A DNA stretch of 64,000 nt from Rikenellaceae bacterium (GTDB taxonomy: Bacteria > Bacteroidota > Bacteroidia > Bacteroidales > Rikenellaceae): contig CABJAJ010000002.1 in assembly GCA_902363575.1 (NCBI GenBank), positions 186,001-250,000 on the forward strand, in the 5' to 3' direction. Positions 27,071 through 38,213 of the stretch are shown one piece after another. The notes beneath the pieces are model-generated. The model searched no databases, was not told the origin of the DNA, and was given only the letters and a program-made list of their open reading frames with translations. A program made the position numbers and the translations under genes. Every line of letters starts with the position of its first letter. The first letter of the stretch is position 1.

Positions 27071-27102
27071 TCTGGTAATTTCGGACTATTTTTTATCAGG
27101 CA

Positions 27103-29775
27103 GTGGAAAAGAAAATTGACAAAAAGTACGTCGAAACCCCTCTCATGAAGCAATACTACGCGATCAAGGCGGTGCATCCCGATGCGATCCTCCTTTTTCG
27201 TGTGGGAGACTTTTACGAAACCTTCGGTGACGACGCCATTCGGGCGAGCGGCATCCTGGGCATCACGCTGACACGGAGAGCCAACGGCTCGGCGTCTTAC
27301 GTCGAGTTGGCCGGCTTTCCCTACCATGCGATCGACACCTACCTTCCGAAGCTCGTCAGGGCGGGCGAGCGGGTGGCGATCTGCGAGCAGCTCGAAGACC
27401 CGAAACTCGTCAAAGGGCTCGTAAAGCGGGGGGTTATCGAATTGGTGACGCCGGGCGTGGTGCTCGGCGACAACATCCTTGCGAACAAGGAAAACACCTA
27501 TCTGGCGTCGGTCTATTTCGGACGCAAGACCACGGGAGCGGCGTTTCTGGATATTTCGACCGGCGAATTCTATGCGGCCGAGGGGAGCGACGCCTATGTG
27601 GACAAACTCATTTCGAACCTCGCCCCCAAGGAGATCATCTACCAGCGGGGCTGCGAGGATCGTTTTACCGGGGCCTTCGGCTCGCGGCACTACACCTACC
27701 GGCTGGACGACTGGGTCTTTTCGGAGCAGGTCAATCGGGAGAAGCTGTGCAGCCAGTTCGGGACGCTGTCACTCAAGGGTTTCGGCATCGAGCATATGGG
27801 GGCGGGGATTTCGGCCGCAGGAGCCATCCTGCACTACCTGGAGTTCACCGAGCACCGACAGATCGCCCACATCGGCTCGATCGCCCGCATCGACCAGGAC
27901 GATTACGTGTGGGTCGATAAGTTTACGATCCGTAACCTGGAGCTTTTCTCCTCCAACGGTTCGCGCGAGCGGTGCAGCTTTGCCGATGTGATCGACCGTA
28001 CGCTCACTCCGATGGGCGGGCGACTGCTCAAGCGCTGGATCGCCATGCCCATCAAGGATCCGGCCCGCATCGACCGGCGGCTGGATGTCGTGGAACGTCT
28101 GGCCCGCGACGGAGAGCTGGGCGACGCCGTGCGGGAGCAGGTGGCGCTGATCGGCGACCTCGAGCGCATCGGGTCGCGCATTGCGGCGGCCCGCGTGACG
28201 CCCCGCGAGCTGGTGCAGCTCAAGAATTCGCTTGCGGCGGTCGATACGCTCAAGGCCCTGCTGCAATCCACGGACGACGAGCGGCTGCACGAGATGGCGG
28301 CGCGCATCGATCCGCTGGAGGAGGTGCGCGGGAAGATCGCCCGCGAGGTCTATCCCGATCCGCTGAACAACCAGATTCAGAAAGGGGGCGTGATTGCCGA
28401 CGGCGTGGACGCCGAGCTGGACGACCTGCGGCGTATCGCCCTGCACGGCCGCGACGTACTCGCACAGATTCAGCATCGTGAGAGCGAGGCGACCGGAATT
28501 CCTTTGAAAATCAGTTACAACAATGTTTTCGGCTACTATATCGAGGTGCGCAATACGCACCGCGACAAGGTGCCGGATAACTGGATTCGCAAGCAGACTC
28601 TTGCCAATGCCGAGCGCTACATCACCGAGGAGCTGAAGGAATACGAGGAAAAGATCCTCGGGGCCGAGGAGAAGATGCTCGTGATCGAGCAGCGGATTTA
28701 CGCCGAGTTGATGCGTTTCATTGCAGGAGCGCTCCAGGCGTTGCAGCGCGACGCCAACGTGGTCGCCCGTATCGACTGCCTCCAGTCGTTCGCCCGCATT
28801 GCCCGCGAGCGCCGTTACGTGCGGCCCACGCTCGACGAGGGCAAGCGGATCGAGATCACGCAGGGACGCCACCCCGTGATCGAGACCCTGATGCCCGTGG
28901 GCGAACAATACATCCCCAACGATATCATGCTCGATGACCGCGAGCAGCAGATCGTGATGATTACAGGCCCCAACATGTCGGGTAAGTCGGCCCTGCTGAG
29001 GCAGACGGCTCTCATCATTCTGATGGCCCAAATGGGGTCGTTCGTGCCGGCCGAAGCCGCTCATATCGGAGTGGTGGACAAGATTTTCACCCGTGTCGGG
29101 GCGTCGGACAACATTTCGCAGGGCGAATCGACCTTCATGGTCGAGATGCTCGAATCGGCCAGTATCCTCAATAATATTTCCGACCGCAGCATCGTACTGC
29201 TCGACGAGATCGGACGCGGCACAAGCACCTACGACGGCATTTCGATCGCCTGGGCCATGGTCGAGTACCTGCACAACCATCCGACGGCCCATGCCAAGAC
29301 CCTGTTCGCCACGCACTACCATGAGTTGAACGAGATGGAGCAGATGTATCCCCGCGTGAAGAACTACCATGTGTGCGTCAAGGAGATGGACCATACGATC
29401 GTGTTTCTGCGCAAGCTGGCGCGGGGCGGTACGGAACATTCGTTCGGCATCCACGTCGCCCGTATGGCCGGTATGCCGGGGTCGGTGGTGGCGCGTGCGG
29501 AGGAGATATTGCGCAATCTGGTGCAGGTGTACGGCAACAACGAGATCGTTCCGAGCCGCAGCCCCCGCAGCCGCGACCGCAAGGGCGGCAGTGCCCTGAA
29601 AGAGGCTGTGGAGCGAGCCGACCAACCGCAGGGCATGCAACTATCGATGTTCCAGCTCGACGATCCCGTGCTGATGCAGATTCGGGACCAGATCAAGGGT
29701 ATCGACATCGATGCGCTGACGCCGCTCGAGGCGCTCAACAAGCTGAGCGAGATTAAGAAAATCGCTGGCATCTGA
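27103..29775 (+). CDS. mutS: DNA mismatch repair protein MutS
   Basis: MutS recognises mismatches and recruits MutL. The N-terminus shows [34 protein letters not shown], containing the F-x-E mismatch-reading motif (FYE). The ATPase has Walker [12 protein letters not shown] (~623), Walker B [16 protein letters not shown] and [12 protein letters not shown]. The C-terminus ends in a short beta-clamp/tetramer-like tail. The start is GTG at 27103, which fits the promoter; the next Met (27145) would remove the conserved ETPLM start. The 890-residue length is normal for Bacteroidales. Confidence 0.97.
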   Translation: MEKKIDKKYVETPLMKQYYAIKAVHPDAILLFRVGDFYETFGDDAIRASGILGITLTRRANGSASYVELAGFPYHAIDTYLPKLVRAGERVAICEQLEDPKLVKGLVKRGVIELVTPGVVLGDNILANKENTYLASVYFGRKTTGAAFLDISTGEFYAAEGSDAYVDKLISNLAPKEIIYQRGCEDRFTGAFGSRHYTYRLDDWVFSEQVNREKLCSQFGTLSLKGFGIEHMGAGISAAGAILHYLEFTEHRQIAHIGSIARIDQDDYVWVDKFTIRNLELFSSNGSRERCSFADVIDRTLTPMGGRLLKRWIAMPIKDPARIDRRLDVVERLARDGELGDAVREQVALIGDLERIGSRIAAARVTPRELVQLKNSLAAVDTLKALLQSTDDERLHEMAARIDPLEEVRGKIAREVYPDPLNNQIQKGGVIADGVDAELDDLRRIALHGRDVLAQIQHRESEATGIPLKISYNNVFGYYIEVRNTHRDKVPDNWIRKQTLANAERYITEELKEYEEKILGAEEKMLVIEQRIYAELMRFIAGALQALQRDANVVARIDCLQSFARIARERRYVRPTLDEGKRIEITQGRHPVIETLMPVGEQYIPNDIMLDDREQQIVMITGPNMSGKSALLRQTALIILMAQMGSFVPAEAAHIGVVDKIFTRVGASDNISQGESTFMVEMLESASILNNISDRSIVLLDEIGRGTSTYDGISIAWAMVEYLHNHPTAHAKTLFATHYHELNEMEQMYPRVKNYHVCVKEMDHTIVFLRKLARGGTEHSFGIHVARMAGMPGSVVARAEEILRNLVQVYGNNEIVPSRSPRSRDRKGGSALKEAVERADQPQGMQLSMFQLDDPVLMQIRDQIKGIDIDALTPLEALNKLSEIKKIAGI

Positions 29776-30223
29776 CGTGTCGCTTGAGCATGTTCCGCTT
29801 GCTTTCCGGCGTGGCGTGGTGATGTGGAGGTTGAAGGGCGCAGAGGTGACGGCATTTTGACGTAATGCTTGAATCGCATGGGATCGCTGGTCAGCGCGGG
29901 TCGGTAGCGTGCAGAGTGAAAGGAAGTGATGGATGCCTTCCGAGTGTTGTCTGAACCGCAGGGGAGGAGGCTTGTCGGCTCGGATAGAGCAGAAAGCATG
30001 GAGGGGAGCACGGACGGCATCTGGGAATCGGTTGACCGTGACGGATCGCCCCATTGCACTGCGGTCTGAGGTAAAGAGTGAAGGCAATGAGCGGTGGAAG
30101 CGGCGGGGCTTTTGTAACATCGCCCGTGGTTAATACCTGACCTGTGCCTGGACGGAGGCTCCTCCCTTACAGGTTGTAGGGATATTGCGAGATGAATCGG
30201 ATAATTTTTAATGGTTGAACCGT
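29776..30223. other. Intergenic region after mutS
   Basis: About 450 bp without a recognisable gene or T-run terminator. An imperfect inverted repeat (ACCTGT ... ACAGGT, near 30138-30175) with an inner GGAG/CTCC stem lies near the right end. Confidence 0.4.
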
Positions 30224-31429
30224 ATGAATATCAGCAAGTCGATACGAGCAGGTTTACTTGCAGCCGGCCTGTTGCTGCTTTGCCATCCGGATGCACAGGC
30301 GCAACGCGAGCGGAAACAATCCGCCGTCCGCATAAAATTCGCCTATGTGGGCGAGCCGCACGATGGCAGGGTATTGGTTGCTTCGGGCGGAGGATACGCC
30401 AATCCGCTCATGGGGAAATTCAAAACCCGCGGGCTTTTCGGCTACCTCGATATGCTCGGGGGCATAGCTATTCCTCTGGAATACGACTACGGCTCGGATT
30501 TCCGGGACGGCTATGCCGTCGTCGGAGTGGGTGAGCCGGAGCAGCGGCGGTTCGGGATCATCGATACGACGGGCCGCAGGGTGGTGCCCTGCATGTATGC
30601 CGACGTATTGCCGTTCAGCGACGGACGGGCTTTGCTTCTCGAAAGCCGGGAAACAGGGCGTAAATACGGTTATGCCGATACTACGGGAAGGATTGCAATT
30701 CCGATGGAGTACGATTACGCCTCGGTATTCCGTGACGGCACGGCCGTTGTCGGGAGAGGATCATGGAGCAGAGACGAGCAGGGTCGATGGAGTTTCGACG
30801 GCAAAGCGGGCGTGATCGACACGACGGGGCGGTTGATTATCCCTCTCGAATACGACGACGCTTCGGTATTTTCGGAAGGCTTGGCGGCGGTCGGCCGGGA
30901 GGGTAAATATTATGTCCTCTGGGGTTACGTCGATCGCTCGGGTGAGCTGGTCATACCGATGCGTTATTACGAGGCGGGGGATTTCCAGGATGGTCTTGCC
31001 CTTGTGAGCAGGGTCATGCAGGGAGCTCCGCGTTACGGTTTTATCGATAAAACGGGGGACGAGGTGATCCCCTGCCAGTACGATTATGCCAAACCGTTCG
31101 CCGAGGGTTTGGCATGGGTCGGGGTGGGGGTGTATCCCGACTGCGCCTATTGGCTGATCGACCGCACGGGACGCAATGTGCTCTCTTATAAGGTTTATGA
31201 TTTGAACGACAGCGGACGGTACGGTCATGTTTCGGCTGCTGTGCCGGACGAAAACGGCGTGCTCCGTTACGGTCTGCTCAGCAAGACCGGGCGGGTGGTG
31301 GTGCCCTTTGAATACGACCACATCACCATCTTTTCGGAGCGCGATCCCAAAACCGGCCGGATGGTCGAGCGCGGCAGTGCCGAGCGGGCAGGCAAATCTG
31401 TTGGGTTCACCGTCCGCAAGCGGGATTAG
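30224..31429 (+). CDS. Secreted WG-repeat protein
   Basis: A signal peptide (AGLLAAGLLLLCHPDAQA) is followed by about eight WG repeats, each near 30-50 residues. Examples are FGIIDTTGRRVVPCMYADVLPFSDGRALL, GVIDTTGRLIIPLEYDDASVFSEGLAAV, WGYVDRSGELVIPMRYYEAGDFQDG and YGFIDKTGDEVIPCQYDYAKPFAEG split across the chain. These beta-hairpin repeats are predicted to form solenoids or propellers used in protein contacts. ATG at 30224 is preferred over the upstream TTG at 30215. Function beyond export and likely binding is unknown. Confidence 0.85.
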   Translation: MNISKSIRAGLLAAGLLLLCHPDAQAQRERKQSAVRIKFAYVGEPHDGRVLVASGGGYANPLMGKFKTRGLFGYLDMLGGIAIPLEYDYGSDFRDGYAVVGVGEPEQRRFGIIDTTGRRVVPCMYADVLPFSDGRALLLESRETGRKYGYADTTGRIAIPMEYDYASVFRDGTAVVGRGSWSRDEQGRWSFDGKAGVIDTTGRLIIPLEYDDASVFSEGLAAVGREGKYYVLWGYVDRSGELVIPMRYYEAGDFQDGLALVSRVMQGAPRYGFIDKTGDEVIPCQYDYAKPFAEGLAWVGVGVYPDCAYWLIDRTGRNVLSYKVYDLNDSGRYGHVSAAVPDENGVLRYGLLSKTGRVVVPFEYDHITIFSERDPKTGRMVERGSAERAGKSVGFTVRKRD

Positions 31430-31585
31430 CCGGGCCTTGCGTTGCGTTATCGTTGCTTCCCTTCCGGGATGCGGATGGCGACAGGGGATAATGCCGCAAG
31501 CCGTGGCCGGGATTGCCGTTGCGCATAGGATGCGGACTTTGGCCCCGAATTTGAACGGAAAAGCCGAAACCAATCATACGAACCG

Positions 31586-31756
31586 ATGCCTGCAAAGAGC
31601 GAAAAACAAAGGAGACTGATGGGGGCTGCTCTCTCATACAAACGCGGCGAGAACAAGCATCCCAGCCAGGAGGTGAAGCATGTGGCCGACAGCATGACCG
31701 AAACCCAACTGGAAGATATGGCCAAAAAGCCGATTGCGGCAAAGAAACGGAAATAG
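31586..31756 (+). CDS. DUF3008 family small basic protein
   Basis: A 56-residue protein starting MPAKSEKQRRLMGAALSY and ending in a Lys-rich tail. It matches the small DUF3008 family (MPAKS...Q...GAALA.KRGE, SM.E.QLEDMAK). Composition is highly charged and probably helical. Function is unknown; possibly nucleic-acid associated, by composition only. The intact start and family match support a real gene despite its size. Confidence 0.8.
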   Translation: MPAKSEKQRRLMGAALSYKRGENKHPSQEVKHVADSMTETQLEDMAKKPIAAKKRK

Positions 31757-31784
31757 GCGTTTTATTTCGTTCGGCATCCCTTGT

Positions 31785-31813
31785 GCCGATCGGCAGGCCG
31801 GCTGCCGGTCGGC
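31785..31813. terminator. Hairpin between convergent DUF3008 and DUF6984 genes
   Basis: A 12-bp stem with one G-U pair (31785-31796 with 31802-31813) and a 5-nt loop in the 67-bp convergent gap. There is no T-run, so assignment as terminator is tentative. Confidence 0.5.
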
Positions 31814-31823
31814 TGCGGTACGT

Positions 31824-32444
31824 TTATGGATCGATGGCTGCAGTTACCGCGTCTATTGTATCTTCAATGGCCTCACCTATGGCGTTGACTTCTTCTCCGT
31901 TTTCTTCTAATCCTTCTTTGACAAGTAACATCGTCAGTTTATCCAAAAGGTTATCAAAGTAAAGTTTATTACCTGTTAAATAAATTGTTCTATCCAGAAA
32001 AATGAAGTGATTTTCATTAATCAGGTTATATTCTTTTAGGAAGCTATAAATATTCTTCTTAATTTTTACCTGCTGGATAATGCTATTGTCAGGGCGTGTT
32101 TCTACCTGTTCAAAATTATTCATGGGAATTTGTTTCATCGGGCTGAAGTCTGTTTTCCAAATATCCAATTCATATAAATCGCCATTGGTGTCGGCGTATA
32201 AAGAAACGATTACTTCAACACCATCCGTATCGGTGAAAGTGCAGTCGCTGATTTGTTTGCCGAATGACCTCTTCCTATCGGTAGTAAACGGGAAAAACAA
32301 GGTTAAACTGCCCATTCCGCCATCATTCATCGGAGAAACCAACAAACAATCCTTCCAATCCTGAGGTATGGCAAAATGTGCTTTATCAATCAGATAATTA
32401 AGCAGATTAATCTCTCTTTCTGTTGGTTTTCGTTTAATTCTCAT
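31824..32444 (-). CDS. AT-rich DUF6984 protein with extra C-terminal domain
   Basis: The ATG at 32444 (MRIKRKPTEREINLLNYLI) gives 206 residues. Residues 1-105 match DUF6984 (FAIPQDWKDCLLVSPMNDGGMGSLTLFF ... DVELDIWKTDFSP-type end). The remaining ~95 residues form a second, unassigned helical part ending in an acidic tail. A -7 element at 32496-32503 lies 52 bp upstream and rules out the longer frame. The gene is much more AT-rich than udk and gyrB next to it, hinting at transfer. DUF6984 proteins are sometimes found among toxin-immunity loci; no toxin is seen here. Confidence 0.7.
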   Translation of the reverse strand: MRIKRKPTEREINLLNYLIDKAHFAIPQDWKDCLLVSPMNDGGMGSLTLFFPFTTDRKRSFGKQISDCTFTDTDGVEVIVSLYADTNGDLYELDIWKTDFSPMKQIPMNNFEQVETRPDNSIIQQVKIKKNIYSFLKEYNLINENHFIFLDRTIYLTGNKLYFDNLLDKLTMLLVKEGLEENGEEVNAIGEAIEDTIDAVTAAIDP

Positions 32445-32495
32445 TAGTTTATGATCGTGGACCGTGTGTTGTTCTGCCCATCCGGGTGAGCTATA

Positions 32496-32503
32496 CAAAT
32501 ATA
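32496..32503 (-). promoter_or_regulatory. -7 element for the DUF6984 gene
   Basis: Minus-strand TATATTTG, a perfect TAnnTTTG match, 52 nt before the chosen start. No -33 at the usual distance. Confidence 0.5.
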
Positions 32504-32768
32504 GCGAAACAGGACGGATAATTCCCCGATGGCGATGATTTTTTCCGAAGCGCATCTGCGCCCCATGAAATACGAAAAGACCGTTTGACTGGTATATCCA
32601 TTCAACGAACGAAACAACTTTCGAGACGTGGGGCGGTTTTGTAAACGACAACTCTTTCGGCCCGTCGGCCGGCCCGTTAGCGGAAGGCGATCCATCGACG
32701 CAAAAATCACCCGATACATCGTACGGATGCGCCGGATGCGGGTGCGGCGTGCGGGATGCCGTGCCCGG

Positions 32769-33386
32769 TTACTTCCCCTCGATCAGCGACCGGATGTTCT
32801 GGATCAGCATGGCGACGGCGACCGAGTTGAAGCCGCCCTCGGGGATGATGACGTCGGCGTATTTCTTGGAAGGTTCGACGAACTCCTCGTGCATGGGCTT
32901 CACGGTGGAGGTGTATTGGGCGATTACGGACTGCATGGTGCGTCCCCGCTCGCAGACATCGCGCAGGATACGCCGTGCCAGGCGGATATCCGCGTCGGTA
33001 TCCACAAAAACTTTAATGTCCATCAGCTCCCGCAGCTCCTTGTTCTCGAAGATGAGGATGCCGTCCACAATGACCACTTTCGACGGACGCACGGGCACAG
33101 TCTCGGGCATGCGGTCATGCTCCACGAACGAATAGACCGGATGCTCGACGGGTACGTTGCTCTTGAGCGCCCGAATATGCCCGACAAGCATGTCGGTATC
33201 GAAAGCCTGGGGATGGTCGTAGTTGAGCTTGGTGCGCTGCTCGTAGGTCAGCTCCGGATGGGCCTTGTAGTAGTAGTCGTGGCAAAGCGTGACCACCTCG
33301 CCCTGAAAAGCTTCCTGAAGACGTTTGACCAGCGTGCTCTTGCCGGAACCGGTGCCGCCGGCAACCCCGATGACCGTTACGTTCAT
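32769..33386 (-). CDS. udk: Uridine kinase
   Basis: Phosphorylates uridine and cytidine to UMP and CMP for pyrimidine salvage. The 205-residue protein has the P-loop GVAGGTGSGKSTLVKRL (~10), the nucleoside-binding region YDHPQAFD, HPVYSF, and VVIVDGILIFENKELRELMD. The RRILRDVCERGRT lid is also present. Length and motifs are normal for the family. Confidence 0.95.
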   Translation of the reverse strand: MNVTVIGVAGGTGSGKSTLVKRLQEAFQGEVVTLCHDYYYKAHPELTYEQRTKLNYDHPQAFDTDMLVGHIRALKSNVPVEHPVYSFVEHDRMPETVPVRPSKVVIVDGILIFENKELRELMDIKVFVDTDADIRLARRILRDVCERGRTMQSVIAQYTSTVKPMHEEFVEPSKKYADVIIPEGGFNSVAVAMLIQNIRSLIEGK

Positions 33387-33586
33387 AAGTTCGATAGTTT
33401 GAGTTTGTGTCCCGTATGTTTAACCTCACCCTCCGGCACTGCGGGCAGTGAGAAGCGGTGTCTTTTTGTTTTCTGCCTCCCGTTTCCATCGGCGGGAGCT
33501 TTGTCGCCCGACCGATCGGGAAATGCAGTAACCTCGCTATTCTTGTGCGCTCTGCGAGCGGCGAAGCAGTGCGGCCCGAATACAAA

Positions 33587-33617
33587 TGCCGCCGGAAAGG
33601 AAAACCTTCCGGCGGCA
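33587..33617 (-). terminator. Intrinsic terminator of gyrB
   Basis: An 11-bp GC-rich stem (33587-33597 with 33607-33617) that can extend inward by AGG/CCT with a bulge. It lies 9 bp after the gyrB stop and is followed on the minus strand by TTTGTATT. Confidence 0.8.
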
Positions 33618-33625
33618 AACGATGG

Positions 33626-35596
<1,971 letters not shown>

Positions 35597-35608
35597 TTAA
35601 ATATCGTA

Positions 35609-35639
35609 CAAATATACGAAACTTTTTCAGATAAAACAA
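35609..35639 (-). promoter_or_regulatory. Promoter of gyrB
   Basis: Minus-strand TTG (35637-35639), 20-nt spacer, TATATTTG (35609-35616), about 20 nt before the ATG. Confidence 0.8.
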
Positions 35640-35854
35640 GCCGTAAAACGGGCTTTGCGGCACAATAAAACGCATATTGTGCGGAATATTTCAGGGCAGC
35701 CGCACGATGGCGCGGAGCGTTTGGCCGAAGGCGCGCGTAAAGGGTCGCCGGACGATCATTTGCAGGTTTCATCCGGGGCCCCGCTGCCGGTTTTTGTTGT
35801 GATGAATATAGACAGTCTCGGTCGGACGAATCGGCAATCGGCGCCGTCTGTTTT

Positions 35855-36592
35855 TCAGGCGAGCTCCTCCCGCAGATCGACCTCACGGATGCGTCCGTGG
35901 GAGAAGAGGACGGCGCGGGCGGGGTACTGTTCGATCAGCGAGGTGTTGTGGGTGGACATGACCACCGCGCAGCCGCGCGATGCGATTTCGCGGAACAGCG
36001 TCATGATCCCGTCGGCCGTAACGGGATCGAGGTTGCCGGTCGGCTCGTCGGCCAGCAGCAGGCGGGGCCGGTTGAGCAGGGCGCGGGCGATTACGAGCCG
36101 CTGCTGCTCGCCGCCCGAAAGCTCGAAAGGCATTTTGTAGCTTTTGGATTCGAGCCGCACCACCTGCAGCACTTCGCCTATACGCTGGCGGATCTCCGTC
36201 TCGCGTTTCCACCCCGTGGCTTTCATCACGTAGTAGAGGTTCATAAAGACGTTGCGGTCGGTGAGCAATTGGTAGTCCTGAAAAACGATGCCCATGCGGC
36301 GGCGCAGGCAGGGAATGTCGCGGCGTCGCAGGCGTCGCAGGTCGAAACCCGCGACGCTCCCTTCGCCCGAGACGAGTTGCAGGTCGGCATAAAGGATTTT
36401 CAGCAGCGAGCTTTTGCCGCTCCCGACGCGACCGATCAGGTAAACGAATTCCCCCTCGCGCACCTCCAGATCGAGGTCGGAGAGCACCAGTTCGCCGCGC
36501 TGCATGAGCTTGCGTGGCGAACAACTGCCGAACGGGTCGTCGGCGTGATAGACGTTTACATGGCGGAGTCGGATGACGGTCTGTTGGTCCAT
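35855..36592 (-). CDS. ftsE: FtsE-like ABC transporter ATP-binding protein
   Basis: A 245-residue ABC ATPase with Walker A GRVGSGKSSLL, Q-loop region MGIVFQDYQLL, signature LSGGEQQRLVIARAL, Walker B LLLADEPTGNLD and H-loop STHNTSLIEQYPARAV. The FQDYQLLTDR...NV stretch is typical of FtsE, which with FtsX links septal peptidoglycan hydrolysis to division. No ftsX is adjacent. An insertion after the first beta strand (GSCSPRKLMQRGE) distinguishes it from E. coli FtsE. The ATG at 36592 follows a -7 element at 36615-36622, so the longer frame is not used. Confidence 0.82.
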   Translation of the reverse strand: MDQQTVIRLRHVNVYHADDPFGSCSPRKLMQRGELVLSDLDLEVREGEFVYLIGRVGSGKSSLLKILYADLQLVSGEGSVAGFDLRRLRRRDIPCLRRRMGIVFQDYQLLTDRNVFMNLYYVMKATGWKRETEIRQRIGEVLQVVRLESKSYKMPFELSGGEQQRLVIARALLNRPRLLLADEPTGNLDPVTADGIMTLFREIASRGCAVVMSTHNTSLIEQYPARAVLFSHGRIREVDLREELA

Positions 36593-36614
36593 TGCCTGAT
36601 GGTGCTTGTACGGA

Positions 36615-36622
36615 CAAAGGTA
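36615..36622 (-). promoter_or_regulatory. -7 element for ftsE
   Basis: Minus-strand TACCTTTG, perfect TAnnTTTG, 22 nt before the chosen start. Confidence 0.55.
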
Positions 36623-36843
36623 AGAAAAAATCCCGTTCCGCACCCTGCGACAGGCTGAAATCTTGCGTCGGATGTTGCAGGATCGGCCTTGCCTCTCGGC
36701 AACAGGTATCTTGGCGTAGCGAGGGTGGCGGAGGATGATGGTATCCGTCCTGTGCCGGTTCCTTAGAAAGAGCATAAGGAGGAGCGGTGGGAAAGATACG
36801 GCCCGAAATCGGGACGAAGTGGACGATTCCCGAAAAATTGTAT

Positions 36844-36851
36844 TATCTTTG
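36844..36851 (+). promoter_or_regulatory. -7 element for ssrA
   Basis: TATCTTTG, perfect match, 15 nt before the first base of the mature tmRNA. Confidence 0.65.
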
Positions 36852-36866
36852 CAGGAGCTAACATTG

Positions 36867-37267
36867 GGGGCTGACCGGTTTTGACAGCAGGCAGAGTTCG
36901 ATCGTAAGCACGCCGAGCGTTGTGTGGTGGCTCGTAAATCCCAACATGCGAATTACAAATGGCAATAACAGCTATGCACTCGCTGCCTAATTTTCCAAGA
37001 AAATTAGCTTAATCGCCGGGCCCAAGGAGGTTTGGCGACGAGTATCCCGGACGGCGGTTCCGCTCTTTAACCGCTTTCCATACGGGGTATCATTCATTTA
37101 GAGATAGCGCGAGGGAGCGTTCCGGCCGCTGCGCGAAAATCAAGGAACTGGGCCATGCGTTAGGCAGCCGCCTGCCGGGCGCGTGGAGAAGGATTAAACG
37201 GCGGCTAAGCGTGTAGAAAGCTTTTGGGTTCCCTGTTTGGACGCGGGTTCGACTCCCGCCAGCTCCA
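36867..37267 (+). ncRNA. ssrA: tmRNA (transfer-messenger RNA)
   Basis: Rescues stalled ribosomes and tags incomplete proteins. The 5' end GGGGCTGACCGGTTTTGACA and the 3' end (T arm GCGGGTTCGACTCCCGC, acceptor CAGCTCC plus discriminator A) form the tRNA-like domain; the acceptor pairs GGGGCTG with CAGCTCC. The tag frame reads GGC AAT AAC AGC TAT GCA CTC GCT GCC TAA (36961-36990), giving GNNSYALAA, close to tags of other Bacteroidales. CCA is not encoded (ACGA follows), matching the tRNA in this window. An intrinsic terminator follows at once, then tandem copies of this 3' end. Confidence 0.95.
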
Positions 37268-37784
37268 CGACAGCAACGGCGTCCGGGATGATCCGGGCGT
37301 TGTTTTTTTGTTACCTCCCTCGTGAAACCCCGGTCCGCCTTTGGCGACACCGGCACTCGGTCGGTGAGCTCGGCGGCTCAGGCCGCCTCGGTTCGACTCC
37401 CGCCAGCTCCACGACAGCAACGGCGTCCGGACGATCCGGGCGCTGTTATTTGTTACCTCCCTCGTGAAACCCCGGTCCGCCTTTGGCGACACAGGCACTC
37501 GGGCGGTGAGCTCGGCGGCTCATGCCGCCTCGGTTCGACTCCCGCCAGCTCCACGACAGCAGCAGCGTCCGGGACGATCCGGGCGCTGTTATTTGTTACC
37601 TCCCTCGTGAAACCCCGGTTCGCCTTTGGCGACACCGGCACTCGGTCGGTGAGCTCGGCGGCTCATGCCGCCTCGGTTCGACTCCCGCCAGCTCCACGAC
37701 AGCAACGGCGTCCGGGATGATCCGGGCGTTGTTTTTTTGTTACCTTCCTCGTGAAACCCCGGTCCGCCTTTGGCGACACCGGCA
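37246..37784 (+). repeat. Tandem array of ssrA 3'-end/terminator units (~143 bp, ~3.7 copies)
   Basis: The 25-bp end of ssrA (T loop, acceptor strand, discriminator) recurs starting at 37246 (native), 37390, 37532 and 37675, so the periods are 144, 142 and 143 bp. Each unit holds this end, the terminator hairpin, a second hairpin (CGCC TTT GGCG flanked by CCGG), a D-arm-like CTCGGTCGGTGAG and a GGCGGC/GCCGCC hairpin. The last unit stops at ~37784. The copies differ by a few bases. In copies 2-4 the 5' half of the T stem is changed (CCTCGG), so they are not functional tRNA-like domains. Open frames across this array are not considered coding. Confidence 0.9.
37275..37309 (+). terminator. Intrinsic terminator of ssrA
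   Basis: A 12-bp stem (37275-37286 with 37293-37304, three G-U pairs) with a GATGAT loop runs into seven T residues. The same hairpin recurs in each downstream repeat, with partly compensating changes in the third one. Confidence 0.85.
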
Positions 37785-37805
37785 AGCTCAATTTGATTAT
37801 CCGAC

Positions 37806-38213
37806 TTATTTAATCATATAATCCGGTATATCTTCTGATGCTTTTTGAATTTTAGAAATAATTTTCTCAAGTCGATACACGTAAATGCTTGCATCGGCAG
37901 GCGGCTCGTCTAACCTATATTGGTTCACTGCGATTACATACTCATATCCCTCCTCATACAATTCATCGAACCCGACAATCGGTTGGAGACTGTACCATAA
38001 TCTCCAATCCGAGTCGTTCTCTTTGAATATGTATATCGGTGGTATTTTATCGGTAGCCCCACCGATCAAACAGGTTACATCATTAACAACCGGTTTTACC
38101 GAAGCAATCAACAATGTTCGCTGTTCGCCGGATGATTCATTGTTTTTTTCGCAATTTGAAAGTATAAAAACAGTCAGTATCAGAAATACAAACCCGAATA
38201 TTTTGGTTTTCAT
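37806..38213 (-). CDS. DUF4377-type lipoprotein
   Basis: A 135-residue lipoprotein (MKTKIFGFVFLILTVFILSNC). The C-terminal ~75 residues resemble DUF4377: DELYEEGYEYVIAVNQYRLDEPPADASIYVYRLEKIIS. Such domains occur in exported Bacteroidetes proteins, sometimes beside META domains; the function is unknown. The gene is AT-rich and sits directly after the ssrA repeat array, so it may be part of a segment acquired at the ssrA site. The start at 38213 is set by the signal peptide. Confidence 0.7.
   Translation of the reverse strand: MKTKIFGFVFLILTVFILSNCEKNNESSGEQRTLLIASVKPVVNDVTCLIGGATDKIPPIYIFKENDSDWRLWYSLQPIVGFDELYEEGYEYVIAVNQYRLDEPPADASIYVYRLEKIISKIQKASEDIPDYMIK

Noticed and set aside
37330..37415. 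A possible complete tRNA in the ssrA repeats (D-arm-like CTCGGTCGGTGAG plus T loop and acceptor end)
   Set aside because: The T stem does not pair, the central hairpin has no 7-nt anticodon loop, and no matching 5' acceptor strand was found.
37090..37821. Overlapping open frames across the ssrA repeat array, including repeated MPVSPKADRGFTRE-like peptides
   Set aside because: They follow from the DNA repeats and the tmRNA gene, carry no signal or domain, and shift frame between copies.
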